DNA of 64,000 nt from the NCBI GenBank assembly GCA_942493365.1, contig OW818697.1, forward strand, positions 1,054,001-1,118,000. Reading direction: 5' to 3'. The position numbers were made by a program, and so were the translations under genes. Positions 16,650-25,694 of this stretch are shown piece by piece. Numbering within the stretch: position 1 is the first letter of the stretch; each line of letters starts with the position of its first letter. Source of the DNA: UBA8949 sp942493365. Its GTDB lineage: Bacteria; Bacillota; Clostridia; Saccharofermentanales; UBA5734. The notes beneath the pieces are model-generated. The model was not told where the DNA came from and made no database searches. It saw only the letters and a list, made by a program, of their open reading frames with translations.

Positions 16650-17176
16650 TACGAAATATAATCTTTGATCTTGACCAAACACTAGCAGACACCTCAAGCG
16701 CAGAACTACTAAGAAAACAAGGTAACTGGCAGGCTGTTTACAAATTGATTCCGACCTTTTCAATGTATCCAAGTATGGATAACATATTGAAATTGGTAAA
16801 AGATAGTTTTATAGGTATCGCTGTCGTTTCATCCTCACCAAGCGGTTACTGTCAACGCGTTTTAAATCAAATTGGCATAGAACCGAATGCACTTGTTTGT
16901 TATCACGACACCGTATACCACAAACCACACCCAGAACCAATGTTGCTCGCGCTAAAAAAACTTAAGGCAAACTTTTCAACTACAGTATCCGTTGGTGACA
17001 ATGTTAACGATATAATTTCTTCAAATATGGCTGATATTTATTCAATATGGGCAAAATGGGGAGTTACAGAAAACCATATTATTGGTGATCAAAATAAGTT
17101 TATCGAAATGGAATCGGTGGAGCAATTATACCAATGGCTTTTAGAAAAATTGAATCCGAAATATTATGAGATATAA
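16646..17176 (+). CDS. HAD-superfamily hydrolase
   Basis: A 176-residue HAD phosphatase, coupled to the DprA-like gene by a four-base overlap (ATGA). Motif I is FDLDQTLADTS (nucleophile Asp8, DxD pattern), motif II is VVSSSPSGY, motif III Lys is in YHKPHPEPMLL, and motif IV is SVGDNVNDI. A small helical cap is inserted after motif I. HAD enzymes of this size often remove phosphate from nucleotides or sugars. With the PRTase and SLOG proteins it could form a pathway making or clearing a nucleotide signal. That role is inference; only the fold is clear. Confidence 0.85.
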   Translation: MIRNIIFDLDQTLADTSSAELLRKQGNWQAVYKLIPTFSMYPSMDNILKLVKDSFIGIAVVSSSPSGYCQRVLNQIGIEPNALVCYHDTVYHKPHPEPMLLALKKLKANFSTTVSVGDNVNDIISSNMADIYSIWAKWGVTENHIIGDQNKFIEMESVEQLYQWLLEKLNPKYYEI

Positions 17177-17377
17177 GTGAGGTTTTTTCTTGCTTGGAAA
17201 ATTAAAACCAAATGACATCGAGAAGAGAAAACTATTTGATATAAAATATAAGATAAACAATACGAGGCGGTAGCGCTTAATAATTACGAACAAAGGGAAA
17301 CATGCTAAATTACATATTTTAATCTGACAGTCATTCTTTCGAAGGTTCAAAGTATTTCAATAAAGGAGAAGACAGTA

Positions 17378-18025
17378 ATGAATCTAGAGGATATTAACAA
17401 AGTTCTTAATGTTTGCTATGACAAAGCACTTAGTGGCATACCCGTTGTCAGCGAATCCGTTGAAGAGTTAGCAGGTCAGTATTTGAAAAAATACGCTACT
17501 CCACACAAGGCTGCAAATAAGTTTATCGCTGTGCAAATCATTAAGTGTGGAACGTCAGGATTTATAACTGGATTAGGCGGTTTAATTACACTTCCAATTG
17601 CAATCCCAGCAAATATAAGTAGTGTAATATATGTCCAACTCAGAATGATCGCTTGCATTGCATATATGGGTGGATTCGACCCGACAGACGATGCTGTTCG
17701 AACTATGGCGTATGTGTGCCTCACGGGGAAGGCAGCAACAGATATTTTGAAACGTGCAGGGATTCAATTCGGTGAAAAGTTTACAGCAAATTTACTAAAA
17801 AAAATTCCTGGAGCAGTCCTGACGAAAATAAATCAAAAGGTAGGTTTTCGATTTCTGACGAAATTTGGAGAAAAAGGCGTTATAAATTTGGGGAAAGCAA
17901 TTCCTTTTGTTGGCGGAGTAATTGGCGGAGGACTCGATATCGCTACCACAAGTATTATCGCCAATAACGCCATAAATTATTTTTTACCGTCAGGAAATTT
18001 CGAACCTATACCTGAAAATGCATAG
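17378..18025 (+). CDS. EcsC-family protein
   Basis: A 215-residue protein with AAGGAGAA before the ATG. The hydrophobic stretch GFITGLGGLITLPIAIPANI, the following VIYVQLRMIACIAYMGG and the glycine-rich end (FVGGVIGGGLDIATTSIIAN) fit the EcsC domain, a family of membrane-associating proteins of unclear role. It follows the HAD gene in the same direction but after 201 bases with no visible terminator, so membership of that operon is open. In a conflict system it could be a membrane effector; that is speculation from context. Confidence 0.7.
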   Translation: MNLEDINKVLNVCYDKALSGIPVVSESVEELAGQYLKKYATPHKAANKFIAVQIIKCGTSGFITGLGGLITLPIAIPANISSVIYVQLRMIACIAYMGGFDPTDDAVRTMAYVCLTGKAATDILKRAGIQFGEKFTANLLKKIPGAVLTKINQKVGFRFLTKFGEKGVINLGKAIPFVGGVIGGGLDIATTSIIANNAINYFLPSGNFEPIPENA

Positions 18026-18214
18026 TAATCGTAGAAATCAGATTGTGGAAGAAAAACTTTTAAAGTTATAATTTGAAATTATTACTGAAAATTTAAACCT
18101 GACGAAGCGAATATGAACAGATGCTGTAGAGATCATGACATTTGTAATCTAAGTTGTATGTATAGGTGTACCTTTATAGAGGGGCTATTTGCATATTCAT
18201 AAATATGGTATTCT

Positions 18215-18238
18215 ATATTTATAGATATCTATAAATAT
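18215..18238. promoter_or_regulatory. 24-bp perfect palindrome, resolvase site candidate
   Basis: ATATTTATAGAT and its exact complement ATCTATAAATAT form an uninterrupted 24-bp palindrome ending 32 bases before the serine recombinase gene. Serine resolvases usually bind and regulate at such inverted repeats upstream of their own gene (res subsite I). Confidence 0.6.
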
Positions 18239-18269
18239 TTGCTAACCTTTATGGATTGTGAGGTAGCCT

Positions 18270-18839
18270 ATGGCCAAAATCGGGTATATAAGAGTATCGA
18301 CAGAAGATCAGAATCTTGACCGCCAGGAAGATTATATGAAAGTCGTTGGCGTTGATCGGATCTTCTCGGAAAAGCGATCGGGCAAAACCAGAGAGCGCCC
18401 GGAACTCATGGCGATGATGGCTTTTGTTAGGGAAGGTGATGTGCTATATATCGAAAGCCTTTCTCGTTTGGGCCGATCGGTCAGTGATCTTCTCTACATC
18501 ATCGAAGCCCTGCGCGAAAAAGGCGTTGAAGTCGTCTCACAAAAGGAAAACATCGATACCTCAAGTCCGACCGGACGATTTATCATCACGGTCTTTTCTG
18601 CATTGTCCGAACTGGAACGCGAGAGTACCTTACTAAGGCAGCGAGAAGGCATCGCGGCTGCCAAGCGCAAGGGAAAGCATTTGGGACGGCCGAAGATGGT
18701 TCTACCAAAGAACTGGGCGCCGGTCTATGAGCGGTATTGCAACGGCAGCCTGAGAGCGGTGGACGCACAAAAGGAACTTGGTATGAAGCCGAGTACGTTT
18801 TATAAAGCGGTTGGGCAAATGCGTGAAACAGAGCCTTAG
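18270..18839 (+). CDS. Serine recombinase (resolvase/invertase family)
   Basis: A 189-residue small serine recombinase. The catalytic serine is Ser10 in IGYIRVSTEDQ. Further signatures are IFSEKRSGKTRERPEL, YIESLSRLGRSVSDLL, KENIDTSSPTGRFI and LERESTLLRQREGIAAAKRKG. A C-terminal HTH follows (GSLRAVDAQKELGMKPSTFY). Length and order match Tn3/Hin-type resolvases. Its codon use looks more GC-rich than its neighbours, which hints at a separate arrival. It may resolve multimers of the circular island or be left from a transposon; no transposase is visible beside it. Confidence 0.93.
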   Translation: MAKIGYIRVSTEDQNLDRQEDYMKVVGVDRIFSEKRSGKTRERPELMAMMAFVREGDVLYIESLSRLGRSVSDLLYIIEALREKGVEVVSQKENIDTSSPTGRFIITVFSALSELERESTLLRQREGIAAAKRKGKHLGRPKMVLPKNWAPVYERYCNGSLRAVDAQKELGMKPSTFYKAVGQMRETEP

Positions 18840-19045
18840 ACTGTTAATTGTCAGTTTAAATGGTATCATAATTGTAAAATATTTGGTTGCTTTGCTATAA
18901 TCAAGAGTACAATCAAATGCAATTGGAAATAGAGAAGAAATGCGATCAAAAAAAGTGATAATTCGCTATCTGGTTTTTGATTATGTTTGTGATCATTTTA
19001 TGACTTGAGCATATTGTAAATAAAATAAACCATAAGAGGTGCACC

Positions 19046-19945
19046 TTGCCAAAAAGAAAGATAGACTCGTTTGAAAACAGATTTATTGTGGGAAATTGCG
19101 TTAGCGTTCTGAAAGAACTTCCATCAAGAAGTGTTGATTTAGTTCTTACTTCACCACCGTATGCAGACCAGCGTGACTATGGTACAGAGGTTTCTTCGAT
19201 CTCACCAGATGATTACATTGAGTGGTTCGCCCCTATCGCTCGACAGATTAAGCGCGTCCTCAAAGATAACGGGAGTTTCGTCTTGAACATTAATGACAAG
19301 GTTGTGGACGGATTTCAGCATCTATATGCATTTGAGCTTGTTATTTTTCTTTGCAAGAAGCTTGGCTTTCACTTGGTCCGTGATTATATTTGGTTTAATC
19401 CTGCAACCCCACCAAATGTTTATTCACGTGGCGGATTCGGTCGTACAAAGAAATCTCATGAATACTGCTTTTGGTTTTCTAAAAGCAAAGAATGGACCTT
19501 TAACCTCGATGCAATTCGGAAACCCTATAGTAATGATATGCAAAAATTTTTACAGGGTAAGGGAAAAGGCGATCGCAATCAGAATATTCGTCCAAGCACC
19601 CATAACTTTAACTGCGAAAAAGTCTGGGCGGACAAGGGGGGTTCCGATCCAGGCACGGTTATTCAGCTAGGTAACACAAATAGCAATGATGTCTTCTCAA
19701 AATTGTGCAAGGCAAGAGGTATCGCGCATCCAGCTCGCTTTCCGGAGAAATTGGTAGAGTTTTTTATCCTGGCTGGTACTGAAGAAGGCGCTCTTGTCCT
19801 GGACCCGTTCTCGGGATCAGGAACTGCTGCCGTCTCAGCTGAACGAAATAATCGCCGCTGGATCGGTATTGATGCTAATGCAGATTACTGTGATTTGGCT
19901 TCCGCGAGAATGAAAGTAGAATTTGGAGGTAAGGGGGATGATTGA
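19046..19945 (+). CDS. DNA methyltransferase 1 (TSPPY class)
   Basis: A 299-residue site-specific DNA methyltransferase with a TTG start and AGAGGTG upstream. The catalytic motif TSPPY (residues 35-39) comes before the SAM-binding motif DPFSGSGTAAVSAE near the C-terminus, the order of beta-class amino-methyltransferases. TSPPY (not DPPY) is typical of N4-cytosine methylation, although N6-adenine enzymes also occur. The middle has YCFWFSKSKEWTFNLDAI, shared with the next gene. It opens a seven-gene run with overlapping ends. In the defence reading it would mark host DNA as self. Confidence 0.92.
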   Translation: MPKRKIDSFENRFIVGNCVSVLKELPSRSVDLVLTSPPYADQRDYGTEVSSISPDDYIEWFAPIARQIKRVLKDNGSFVLNINDKVVDGFQHLYAFELVIFLCKKLGFHLVRDYIWFNPATPPNVYSRGGFGRTKKSHEYCFWFSKSKEWTFNLDAIRKPYSNDMQKFLQGKGKGDRNQNIRPSTHNFNCEKVWADKGGSDPGTVIQLGNTNSNDVFSKLCKARGIAHPARFPEKLVEFFILAGTEEGALVLDPFSGSGTAAVSAERNNRRWIGIDANADYCDLASARMKVEFGGKGDD

Positions 19946-20813
19946 CCTTTTGGCTAATTCAGAATATGGCGTAGCATGCTGTGATGGCGCTATTGGTATG
20001 CTTCGCCTTCCGGATAAATCTATCAAACTTGTATATGGATCGCCGCCTTATCCTAATGCAGAGCGGGATTATGGAATATGGAAAGCATCTGAGTATATAG
20101 AAAAAATTTCACCCTTCATGGACGCGACTGTTCACAAACTAAGAGATGATGGTTTCCTTGTTATCAACGTAAAGGCCAACCGCGAAAAGGCCACATCGAA
20201 AATGTCGTCAAGAAGATCGCTTGTTGTCGAGAAACTTACAATTTTATTAGAGGAGCATTGGGGCCTATCTTGCGTGGATATCGAGATATGGGTGAAAGAA
20301 AACCCCGTTCCAACTGGGCTTCGTGCAGCCTGTCAGGATGCCTATGAGCAGAACCTCTGGTTTTCCAAATCGCCAAATTGGACTATAAATCTTGACGCCA
20401 TCCGAAGACCCTATGAGTCCCACAGCGTTAAGACATATGAGGAATATGAGTATAAGCCCCGCTCAAACGGTCTTTCTTATGTTAGAAAAAATAAAATGAT
20501 ACAGCCACACCCCATAGGAGCTCTGCCGAAAAATATAATCAGTGGAGGCGTTTCAGCACGTATTGGGGACCATCAGGCGACGCAGCCTTTATACCTTCCA
20601 GAAAAATATATCAAGGCAACTACCAAGGAAGGCGATCTGGTTGTTGACCCCTGGATGGGGAGCGGCACTACAGGTTTTGCAGCACTTTCACTCAATCGGC
20701 AGTTTATTGGTTTTGATATTGTTGAGTCTTACGTCAAAGCATCAGAAGAACTTTTCAAAAATAACTTGGCAAGGGGGGTGACAGACGTTGAGCGAAAATC
20801 CTCCCAAACTTAG
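19938..20813 (+). CDS. DNA methyltransferase 2 (GSPPY class)
   Basis: I use the ATG at 19938, preceded by GGAGGTAAGGGGG; the gene overlaps the first methyltransferase by eight bases. The 291-residue protein has SPPY (35-38) first and DPWMGSGTTGFAAL late, the same beta-class order, and shares the NLWFSKSPNWTINLDAIRRP block with methyltransferase 1, so the two look like diverged duplicates. Two adjacent enzymes of this sort often methylate the two strands of an asymmetric site or two different sites. Partner of the helicase and ATPase genes that follow. Confidence 0.92.
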   Translation: MIDLLANSEYGVACCDGAIGMLRLPDKSIKLVYGSPPYPNAERDYGIWKASEYIEKISPFMDATVHKLRDDGFLVINVKANREKATSKMSSRRSLVVEKLTILLEEHWGLSCVDIEIWVKENPVPTGLRAACQDAYEQNLWFSKSPNWTINLDAIRRPYESHSVKTYEEYEYKPRSNGLSYVRKNKMIQPHPIGALPKNIISGGVSARIGDHQATQPLYLPEKYIKATTKEGDLVVDPWMGSGTTGFAALSLNRQFIGFDIVESYVKASEELFKNNLARGVTDVERKSSQT

Positions 20814-21330
20814 AAAAAGTCGACTTAATTATCTTTTCATAGCAAGCCTAGGTGACACAGTGCTCGAGCATAGTGATCTTAATTCTGCTCCGCTGCTGGT
20901 TGATCTGAAGCCACCGTACCCTCTTAAATTACGGGTGTACTTATATAACTGCACGAATCCTCCGGGAGGGCGCGCTTTAGACGAGTACAAGATACAGATC
21001 ATTCTCCCAGGACAGGAACGTGGGCGTCGAGCTTGCCTAGACTATTCAGGTAGTCGGATGCCAATACTGGCTGCATATGTCTGCTTTACCAATGAGGAGA
21101 AGGATGGGGTCTTTGTTCTTTGGGATGCTTATAAGCACGATGATTTTTCATATAGTGCTAATATGCAGGTGAAGTCGGATACTATAATTAAGGCTCTATG
21201 TTCACCGCTTTCGATCAGCAAACGTAGCAATAGTGAGGTAGTGATCGCAGTACGGCCGCAGCATCTTTTAGATGCCATTAAGTGCCGCGTCTCGATAATG
21301 AAAAACGATATTGAGGAGGCTGTTAAATGA
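20788..21330 (+). CDS. Unrecognised protein between methylase and helicase genes
   Basis: A 180-residue soluble protein with a TTG start and a GGGGGTG site; it overlaps methyltransferase 2 by 26 bases and the helicase gene by four (ATGA). A stretch reading YNCTNPPGGRALDEYKIQII then LPGQERGRRACLDYSG looks like a conserved core (a GR..DEYKIQ pattern), and later VFVLWDAYKHDDFSYSANMQ. I have seen similar GGR..DE.KIQ patterns in proteins beside methyltransferases, possibly restriction nucleases, but I cannot name the family. By position it is the candidate target-recognition or cleavage subunit. Confidence 0.6.
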   Translation: MSENPPKLRKSRLNYLFIASLGDTVLEHSDLNSAPLLVDLKPPYPLKLRVYLYNCTNPPGGRALDEYKIQIILPGQERGRRACLDYSGSRMPILAAYVCFTNEEKDGVFVLWDAYKHDDFSYSANMQVKSDTIIKALCSPLSISKRSNSEVVIAVRPQHLLDAIKCRVSIMKNDIEEAVK

Positions 21331-23477
21331 GTCTTACCAACTTTGAATTTAAAGCTTCTTATAATAAGGCCGAAAACGATATAGCAGAAGAGTTCTACCT
21401 TCCATGTATGCGCTCCTCGGTATTATATGACCGTATCTCTGGCTACTTTGGAAGCTCTATTTATATTATCGCTTGGAGTGCATTGAAGGAGTTCATCCAG
21501 AATGACGGTAAGATGCGCCTCGTCTGTTCGCCCTTCTTATCCGATCTTGACCAGGCAGCACTCGACGAAGGTTACACTGCACGAAACAGTCAATTACTGG
21601 CTGATTCAATAAGAGAAGAGGTAGATGCTCTGTTTGAGAGTCCGACATTATCAGCACCCGCAAAGTTATTGGCTTATTTGGTCTCTGAAGGCATTATTGA
21701 CGTGAAGATCGCGGTACCAGGTGAGCATTCAGATGCTGACGCTCGCAGGATGTTCCATGATAAGGTCGGCGTTTTTTCCGACACTCTAGGTTACTCGGTT
21801 GGTTTCCGAGGCTCAATGAATGAAACCTTTAAAGGCTTATCATCAGACGGTAACATTGAGTCGATTGACGTATTCCCAAGTTGGGCAGATGAGCGTGACA
21901 AGACACGAGTCGATAACGCACAAGATTTCTTTAATAGGCTCTGGCATAATACGGTGGCGGGTATTGTGGTTTATCCATTCCCAACTGCTATGAAAGAGGT
22001 GTTGAGAAACAAGGCGAAAGGTGCTGACTGGGAACAACTTCTTGATGAGATTAAGATAATCGAAAAAACGTCTTCGAAATGGAAGCCGGACAAACGAATT
22101 GGTGGGAAAATTCCTCGTCCCCATCAGACGAATGCGCTTGAGGCCTGGGTTCAAAATGGTCGCCGTGGTATCTTTGAACATGCAACGGGCAGTGGTAAAA
22201 CATTCACTGCCATATGTGCGATACGAGATGCGATGGACCGCCAGGAAACCGTTCTGGTCCTCGTTCCTTCCCGCGATCTTCTTATTCAGTGGTATAAAGA
22301 GATTCGGGAAAACATCGGCGATATTCCAATATTCTATATGCTATGTGGAGACGGGAACGTGGGATGGCGAAAGTTTGGCGCTCTGCATTCATGGACAAGC
22401 ACTGGACGGAAGCAGAACCGAATCATCATATCAACCATGGATACTGCGTCGTCGCCAGATTTCATTCAGAACGTATCGGGGGGCTCACATCTTTTTCTTG
22501 TTGCTGATGAAGTGCACAGGTTGGGAAGTCCTCAAAGACGACAGATATTACATCTTGAGACCGGCGCACGGCTGGGCCTTTCAGCTACCCCGTACCGCTA
22601 CGGAGACCCATTGGGAACTCAGATACTATTTGACTATTTCGGCGGAATCATACCTCCTCCGTTCACTTTAGAGGACGCCATCAAAAGCGATGTACTTACG
22701 CGTTACTTTTACCATCCACAAAAATTATCACTGACTGCATCAGAGCAAGAACAATGGAACGAAATAACCGACGATATTAGAAAACTGATTGCGAGATCAG
22801 GTAAACGTGGGCAAGGGCCTGCAAGTACGACAGCAGACCCCAGAGCTCAAAATTCTATCGACCCCCGGCTAAAGATGCTTCTCATCAATCGGGCGCGTAT
22901 TGTTAAGAATGCAGTAGGTAAAGTCCCACTTGCGATACAAACGTTGCGGAACCATTACCAGAATGGTCATAAGTGGATAGTGTATTGCGATAATATCAAT
23001 CAACTTAAAGATGTCTTGCACGGCTCATTAGCCGCAGGGTTCGATGCCTATGAATATTACGCCGAGATGGAGGGTGACCGGGCAATGACGCTCTCGTACT
23101 TCGAGTCTAATGGCGGAGTCTTAGTGTCCATAAAATGCCTGGATGAGGGTGTAGACATTCCATCTACTACGCACGCTCTGATCCTTGCTTCTTCCCAAAA
23201 CCCAAGGGAATTCATCCAACGTAGAGGCCGTATCCTCCGTAAATCTCCGGGTAAGCATTTCGCTCATCTTTTTGACGCTATCACTATGCCTGTGATTGCT
23301 GAGGATGAGGATGATAAGAGCCTCTCAATCATTTCTGCTGAACTATCTCGTGCCATTAAGTTTGGCCTTGGCGCTGAGAACCCAGCGTGTATAACTGATC
23401 TTAAAAACATTGCGATCGATTTCCAGATAGATTTTAATTCCATTAACGAGGAAGGCTTGGAGGATGACGATGAATAA
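21327..23477 (+). CDS. PLD-nuclease/SF2 helicase fusion
   Basis: A 716-residue protein. The N-terminal domain has one phospholipase D-type motif, FHDKVGVFSD (His144, Lys146) with a downstream GSMNET (162-167), as in PLD nucleases. A superfamily 2 helicase core follows: Walker A ATGSGKT (286-292), DEVH in LVADEVHRLG (about 393), SATPYR, then helicase C with KCLDEGVDIPST and QRRGRILRKSPGK. This architecture occurs in defence operons such as the helicase subunit of Hma, and the same two functions are separate proteins in DISARM. It overlaps neighbours on both sides, so it is cotranscribed with the methylases and ATPase. Confidence 0.9.
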   Translation: MSLTNFEFKASYNKAENDIAEEFYLPCMRSSVLYDRISGYFGSSIYIIAWSALKEFIQNDGKMRLVCSPFLSDLDQAALDEGYTARNSQLLADSIREEVDALFESPTLSAPAKLLAYLVSEGIIDVKIAVPGEHSDADARRMFHDKVGVFSDTLGYSVGFRGSMNETFKGLSSDGNIESIDVFPSWADERDKTRVDNAQDFFNRLWHNTVAGIVVYPFPTAMKEVLRNKAKGADWEQLLDEIKIIEKTSSKWKPDKRIGGKIPRPHQTNALEAWVQNGRRGIFEHATGSGKTFTAICAIRDAMDRQETVLVLVPSRDLLIQWYKEIRENIGDIPIFYMLCGDGNVGWRKFGALHSWTSTGRKQNRIIISTMDTASSPDFIQNVSGGSHLFLVADEVHRLGSPQRRQILHLETGARLGLSATPYRYGDPLGTQILFDYFGGIIPPPFTLEDAIKSDVLTRYFYHPQKLSLTASEQEQWNEITDDIRKLIARSGKRGQGPASTTADPRAQNSIDPRLKMLLINRARIVKNAVGKVPLAIQTLRNHYQNGHKWIVYCDNINQLKDVLHGSLAAGFDAYEYYAEMEGDRAMTLSYFESNGGVLVSIKCLDEGVDIPSTTHALILASSQNPREFIQRRGRILRKSPGKHFAHLFDAITMPVIAEDEDDKSLSIISAELSRAIKFGLGAENPACITDLKNIAIDFQIDFNSINEEGLEDDDE

Positions 23478-23667
23478 AATTGAGGTTGAAGAGCTACTCA
23501 AAGTATTGGAAACTATCCGCGCAGAAAAACATCCAGAAATCCCACCAAGGTTAATAAATGACATTGTCCAAGCTCAGTTCGAGAGTCAGGATGATCGAGC
23601 AGAGGGAAGTAGGAAGACAAAGAAGCTAATTGATGACTTTCTAAAAGAAGTTGTTAAAGAAAACTAA
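23470..23667 (+). CDS. Small helical protein in the methylase-helicase operon
   Basis: I start at the ATG at 23470, six bases after GGAGG; an ATG at 23464 abuts that site. The 65-residue product overlaps the helicase gene by eight bases. It is charged and helical (EVEELLKVLETIRAEKHPEI, then a Lys-rich C-terminus), with no motif I recognise. A small bridging subunit between helicase and SMC-like ATPase would fit the gene order; that is inference. Confidence 0.65.
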   Translation: MNKIEVEELLKVLETIRAEKHPEIPPRLINDIVQAQFESQDDRAEGSRKTKKLIDDFLKEVVKEN

Positions 23668-23683
23668 GGATGGAGGGGTACAT

Positions 23684-25681
23684 ATGCTTCGCTTTATCAG
23701 CTTAACTGTGGAAGACTTTGGGCCTTTCAAAGGATGCCAGACAATTGACTTCACCAGTGATGACGGCGTTACATTTATCTGGGGAAACAACGGTCGGGGA
23801 AAGACCACGCTGCTCAATGTCTTCCGGTATGCCATCTATGGCAAGTTCCAAAATCGACGGGGTACAAGCGTTGATCTCACCATGCTCTCGAATCGTGAAA
23901 GTCGTACAGAAGGTCGTTATGGTTTTAAGGTTGTATTGCGAATGACCAATGAAGATGAGCAATACGAGCTGACTCGCCAATACAAGGTTAGGGCCGGAGT
24001 TAGCAGACCTACGAAAAACGACGATTATGAGCAAACGATATTTTTGAAGAAGGGCGGTGCCATTCTATCTGGTTCTGATACAGAACATGTATTAAAGCTT
24101 ATCATGCCTGAACAGGTCGCTCGGTTCTTCCTGTTCGACGGTGAACTGTTGCAAGAGTACGAGGAACTCTTAATGGAGGATAGCGACACCGGCGCTAAGA
24201 TCAAGGAGTCCATCGAGAAAATTCTCGGCGTTCCGGTCTTAACTAACGGCGCCACTGATGCGGACATCGTTTTGGACGGTTACCAGAAGGCTAAAACAAA
24301 AATAGCCCAAAGCAATAAGCAAACTGAACAACTTGGTTCCCAGATAGCCGCTCTGGAGGCTGAACTTCAAGAACACACAACTGAGATTGAACGCCTACGC
24401 GTGGAGTTGTCGCAGGAGCTTGGAAAGAAGAGCGATCTGGAAGGAGAACTGGATCAGAACGAACACGTTAAAACTCTCCTTGGAAGTATGAACACCCTTG
24501 AGACATCAATAGGAGATAAGAAAAGAAGGCGAGATGGGTTACTGGATTCCATCTGCATCGTAACAAAGGATGCTTGGAAAGGCCTCGTCGGAGCTAGGGT
24601 ACACACTATCCTATCGGAGGTTCAGGGTCAGTTAAAAAGTATGGAGGAAAAAGAAAATACGCAAAAGATTGCTCAGCACTTCCTCGATGAGATGAAAGCT
24701 GCCTCTGAAATGAAACACTGTCACCTCTGCGACCAGGACATCGATGATACCCTAATTGCGAAAATTGAGGATCGTATCAAAGATGCTGAAAGCAACTATG
24801 GTGGTCTCACACCAGACGAGACAGCCAAATTACGAGTCCTTCAAGTCCGTAAGGTTTCTCTTGAAAGTATGCAATTTCCCAGTAGTAAGGATAAACTTGA
24901 GGTGTATGAGCAACAAATCGCGGGCGTGAATGTGGAGATCGGTGACGATGAACGTAATCTCAAGGCAATTAAGCAAGAACTCGAAAAGCACGGCGATATT
25001 GAAAACTTGTCATCTAGCGTGCAAGAGAGTGTGAAGGAATTGTCACAAAGTCTGAAGAAAATTGAAAATCTGAAAGACGGTGAGCGTCAAGAGGCTGAAA
25101 AAATTACAAGTGCGAAAAGTGCGCTGGCCACGCTTAACTCGAAGCTGGACCGCACCGCTACTGGCGACGATATGATACGCGCGCGACGAAGAGTGGAGCT
25201 TTGCGAGCATATTCACACTATCTTTGAAGAAGGCATCAGTTCGTACCGAGATAAGCTTAAAAGCCGCGTTGAAAAAGACGCAACAGACCTGTTCGTCCAG
25301 ATTAGTAATGATCCAGACTATGTGAAACTCGAGATTAATGAAAATTACGGGCTTTCAATAATTCATACGACTGGTGCAACTGTACCTTTAAGGTCTGCTG
25401 GCTTTGAACATGTGGTTGCTTTATCTCTGATTGGGGCGTTACACAAGAATGCACCGCTCCGTGGACCGGTCATCATGGACTCACCGTTCGGTCGACTCGA
25501 TCCAATTCATAAGGAAAACATTACGAAGGCATTGCCTTCCTTGTCGGAACAAATCGTGTTGTTGGCCTACACTCATGAAATTGATGAGCAGCGGGCTAGA
25601 GAGACGCTAGGAGCTTCATTAAAGAAGGAATACCGACTGACCCGTCAGACATCTTTCAACACTCGAATCGAACCAAACTAG
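23684..25681 (+). CDS. SMC/Rad50-like ATPase, DndD-related
   Basis: I start at the ATG at 23684, seven bases after GGAGGGG. The 665-residue protein has Walker A GNNGRGKT (34-41), the motif RFFLFDGELLQEYEELL (147-163) that is typical of DndD-like ATPases, long coiled coils on both sides of a zinc-hook-like CHLC (346-349), then a C-terminal ATPase half with Walker B VIMDSPFGRLD. DndD acts with DndBCE in DNA phosphorothioation, but no dndA, B or C gene is here, so this is a DndD-type ATPase in another system. It probably forms a DNA-bound, ATP-dependent complex with the helicase. Confidence 0.9.
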   Translation: MLRFISLTVEDFGPFKGCQTIDFTSDDGVTFIWGNNGRGKTTLLNVFRYAIYGKFQNRRGTSVDLTMLSNRESRTEGRYGFKVVLRMTNEDEQYELTRQYKVRAGVSRPTKNDDYEQTIFLKKGGAILSGSDTEHVLKLIMPEQVARFFLFDGELLQEYEELLMEDSDTGAKIKESIEKILGVPVLTNGATDADIVLDGYQKAKTKIAQSNKQTEQLGSQIAALEAELQEHTTEIERLRVELSQELGKKSDLEGELDQNEHVKTLLGSMNTLETSIGDKKRRRDGLLDSICIVTKDAWKGLVGARVHTILSEVQGQLKSMEEKENTQKIAQHFLDEMKAASEMKHCHLCDQDIDDTLIAKIEDRIKDAESNYGGLTPDETAKLRVLQVRKVSLESMQFPSSKDKLEVYEQQIAGVNVEIGDDERNLKAIKQELEKHGDIENLSSSVQESVKELSQSLKKIENLKDGERQEAEKITSAKSALATLNSKLDRTATGDDMIRARRRVELCEHIHTIFEEGISSYRDKLKSRVEKDATDLFVQISNDPDYVKLEINENYGLSIIHTTGATVPLRSAGFEHVVALSLIGALHKNAPLRGPVIMDSPFGRLDPIHKENITKALPSLSEQIVLLAYTHEIDEQRARETLGASLKKEYRLTRQTSFNTRIEPN

Positions 25682-25694
25682 GAGGTATAAAGAA

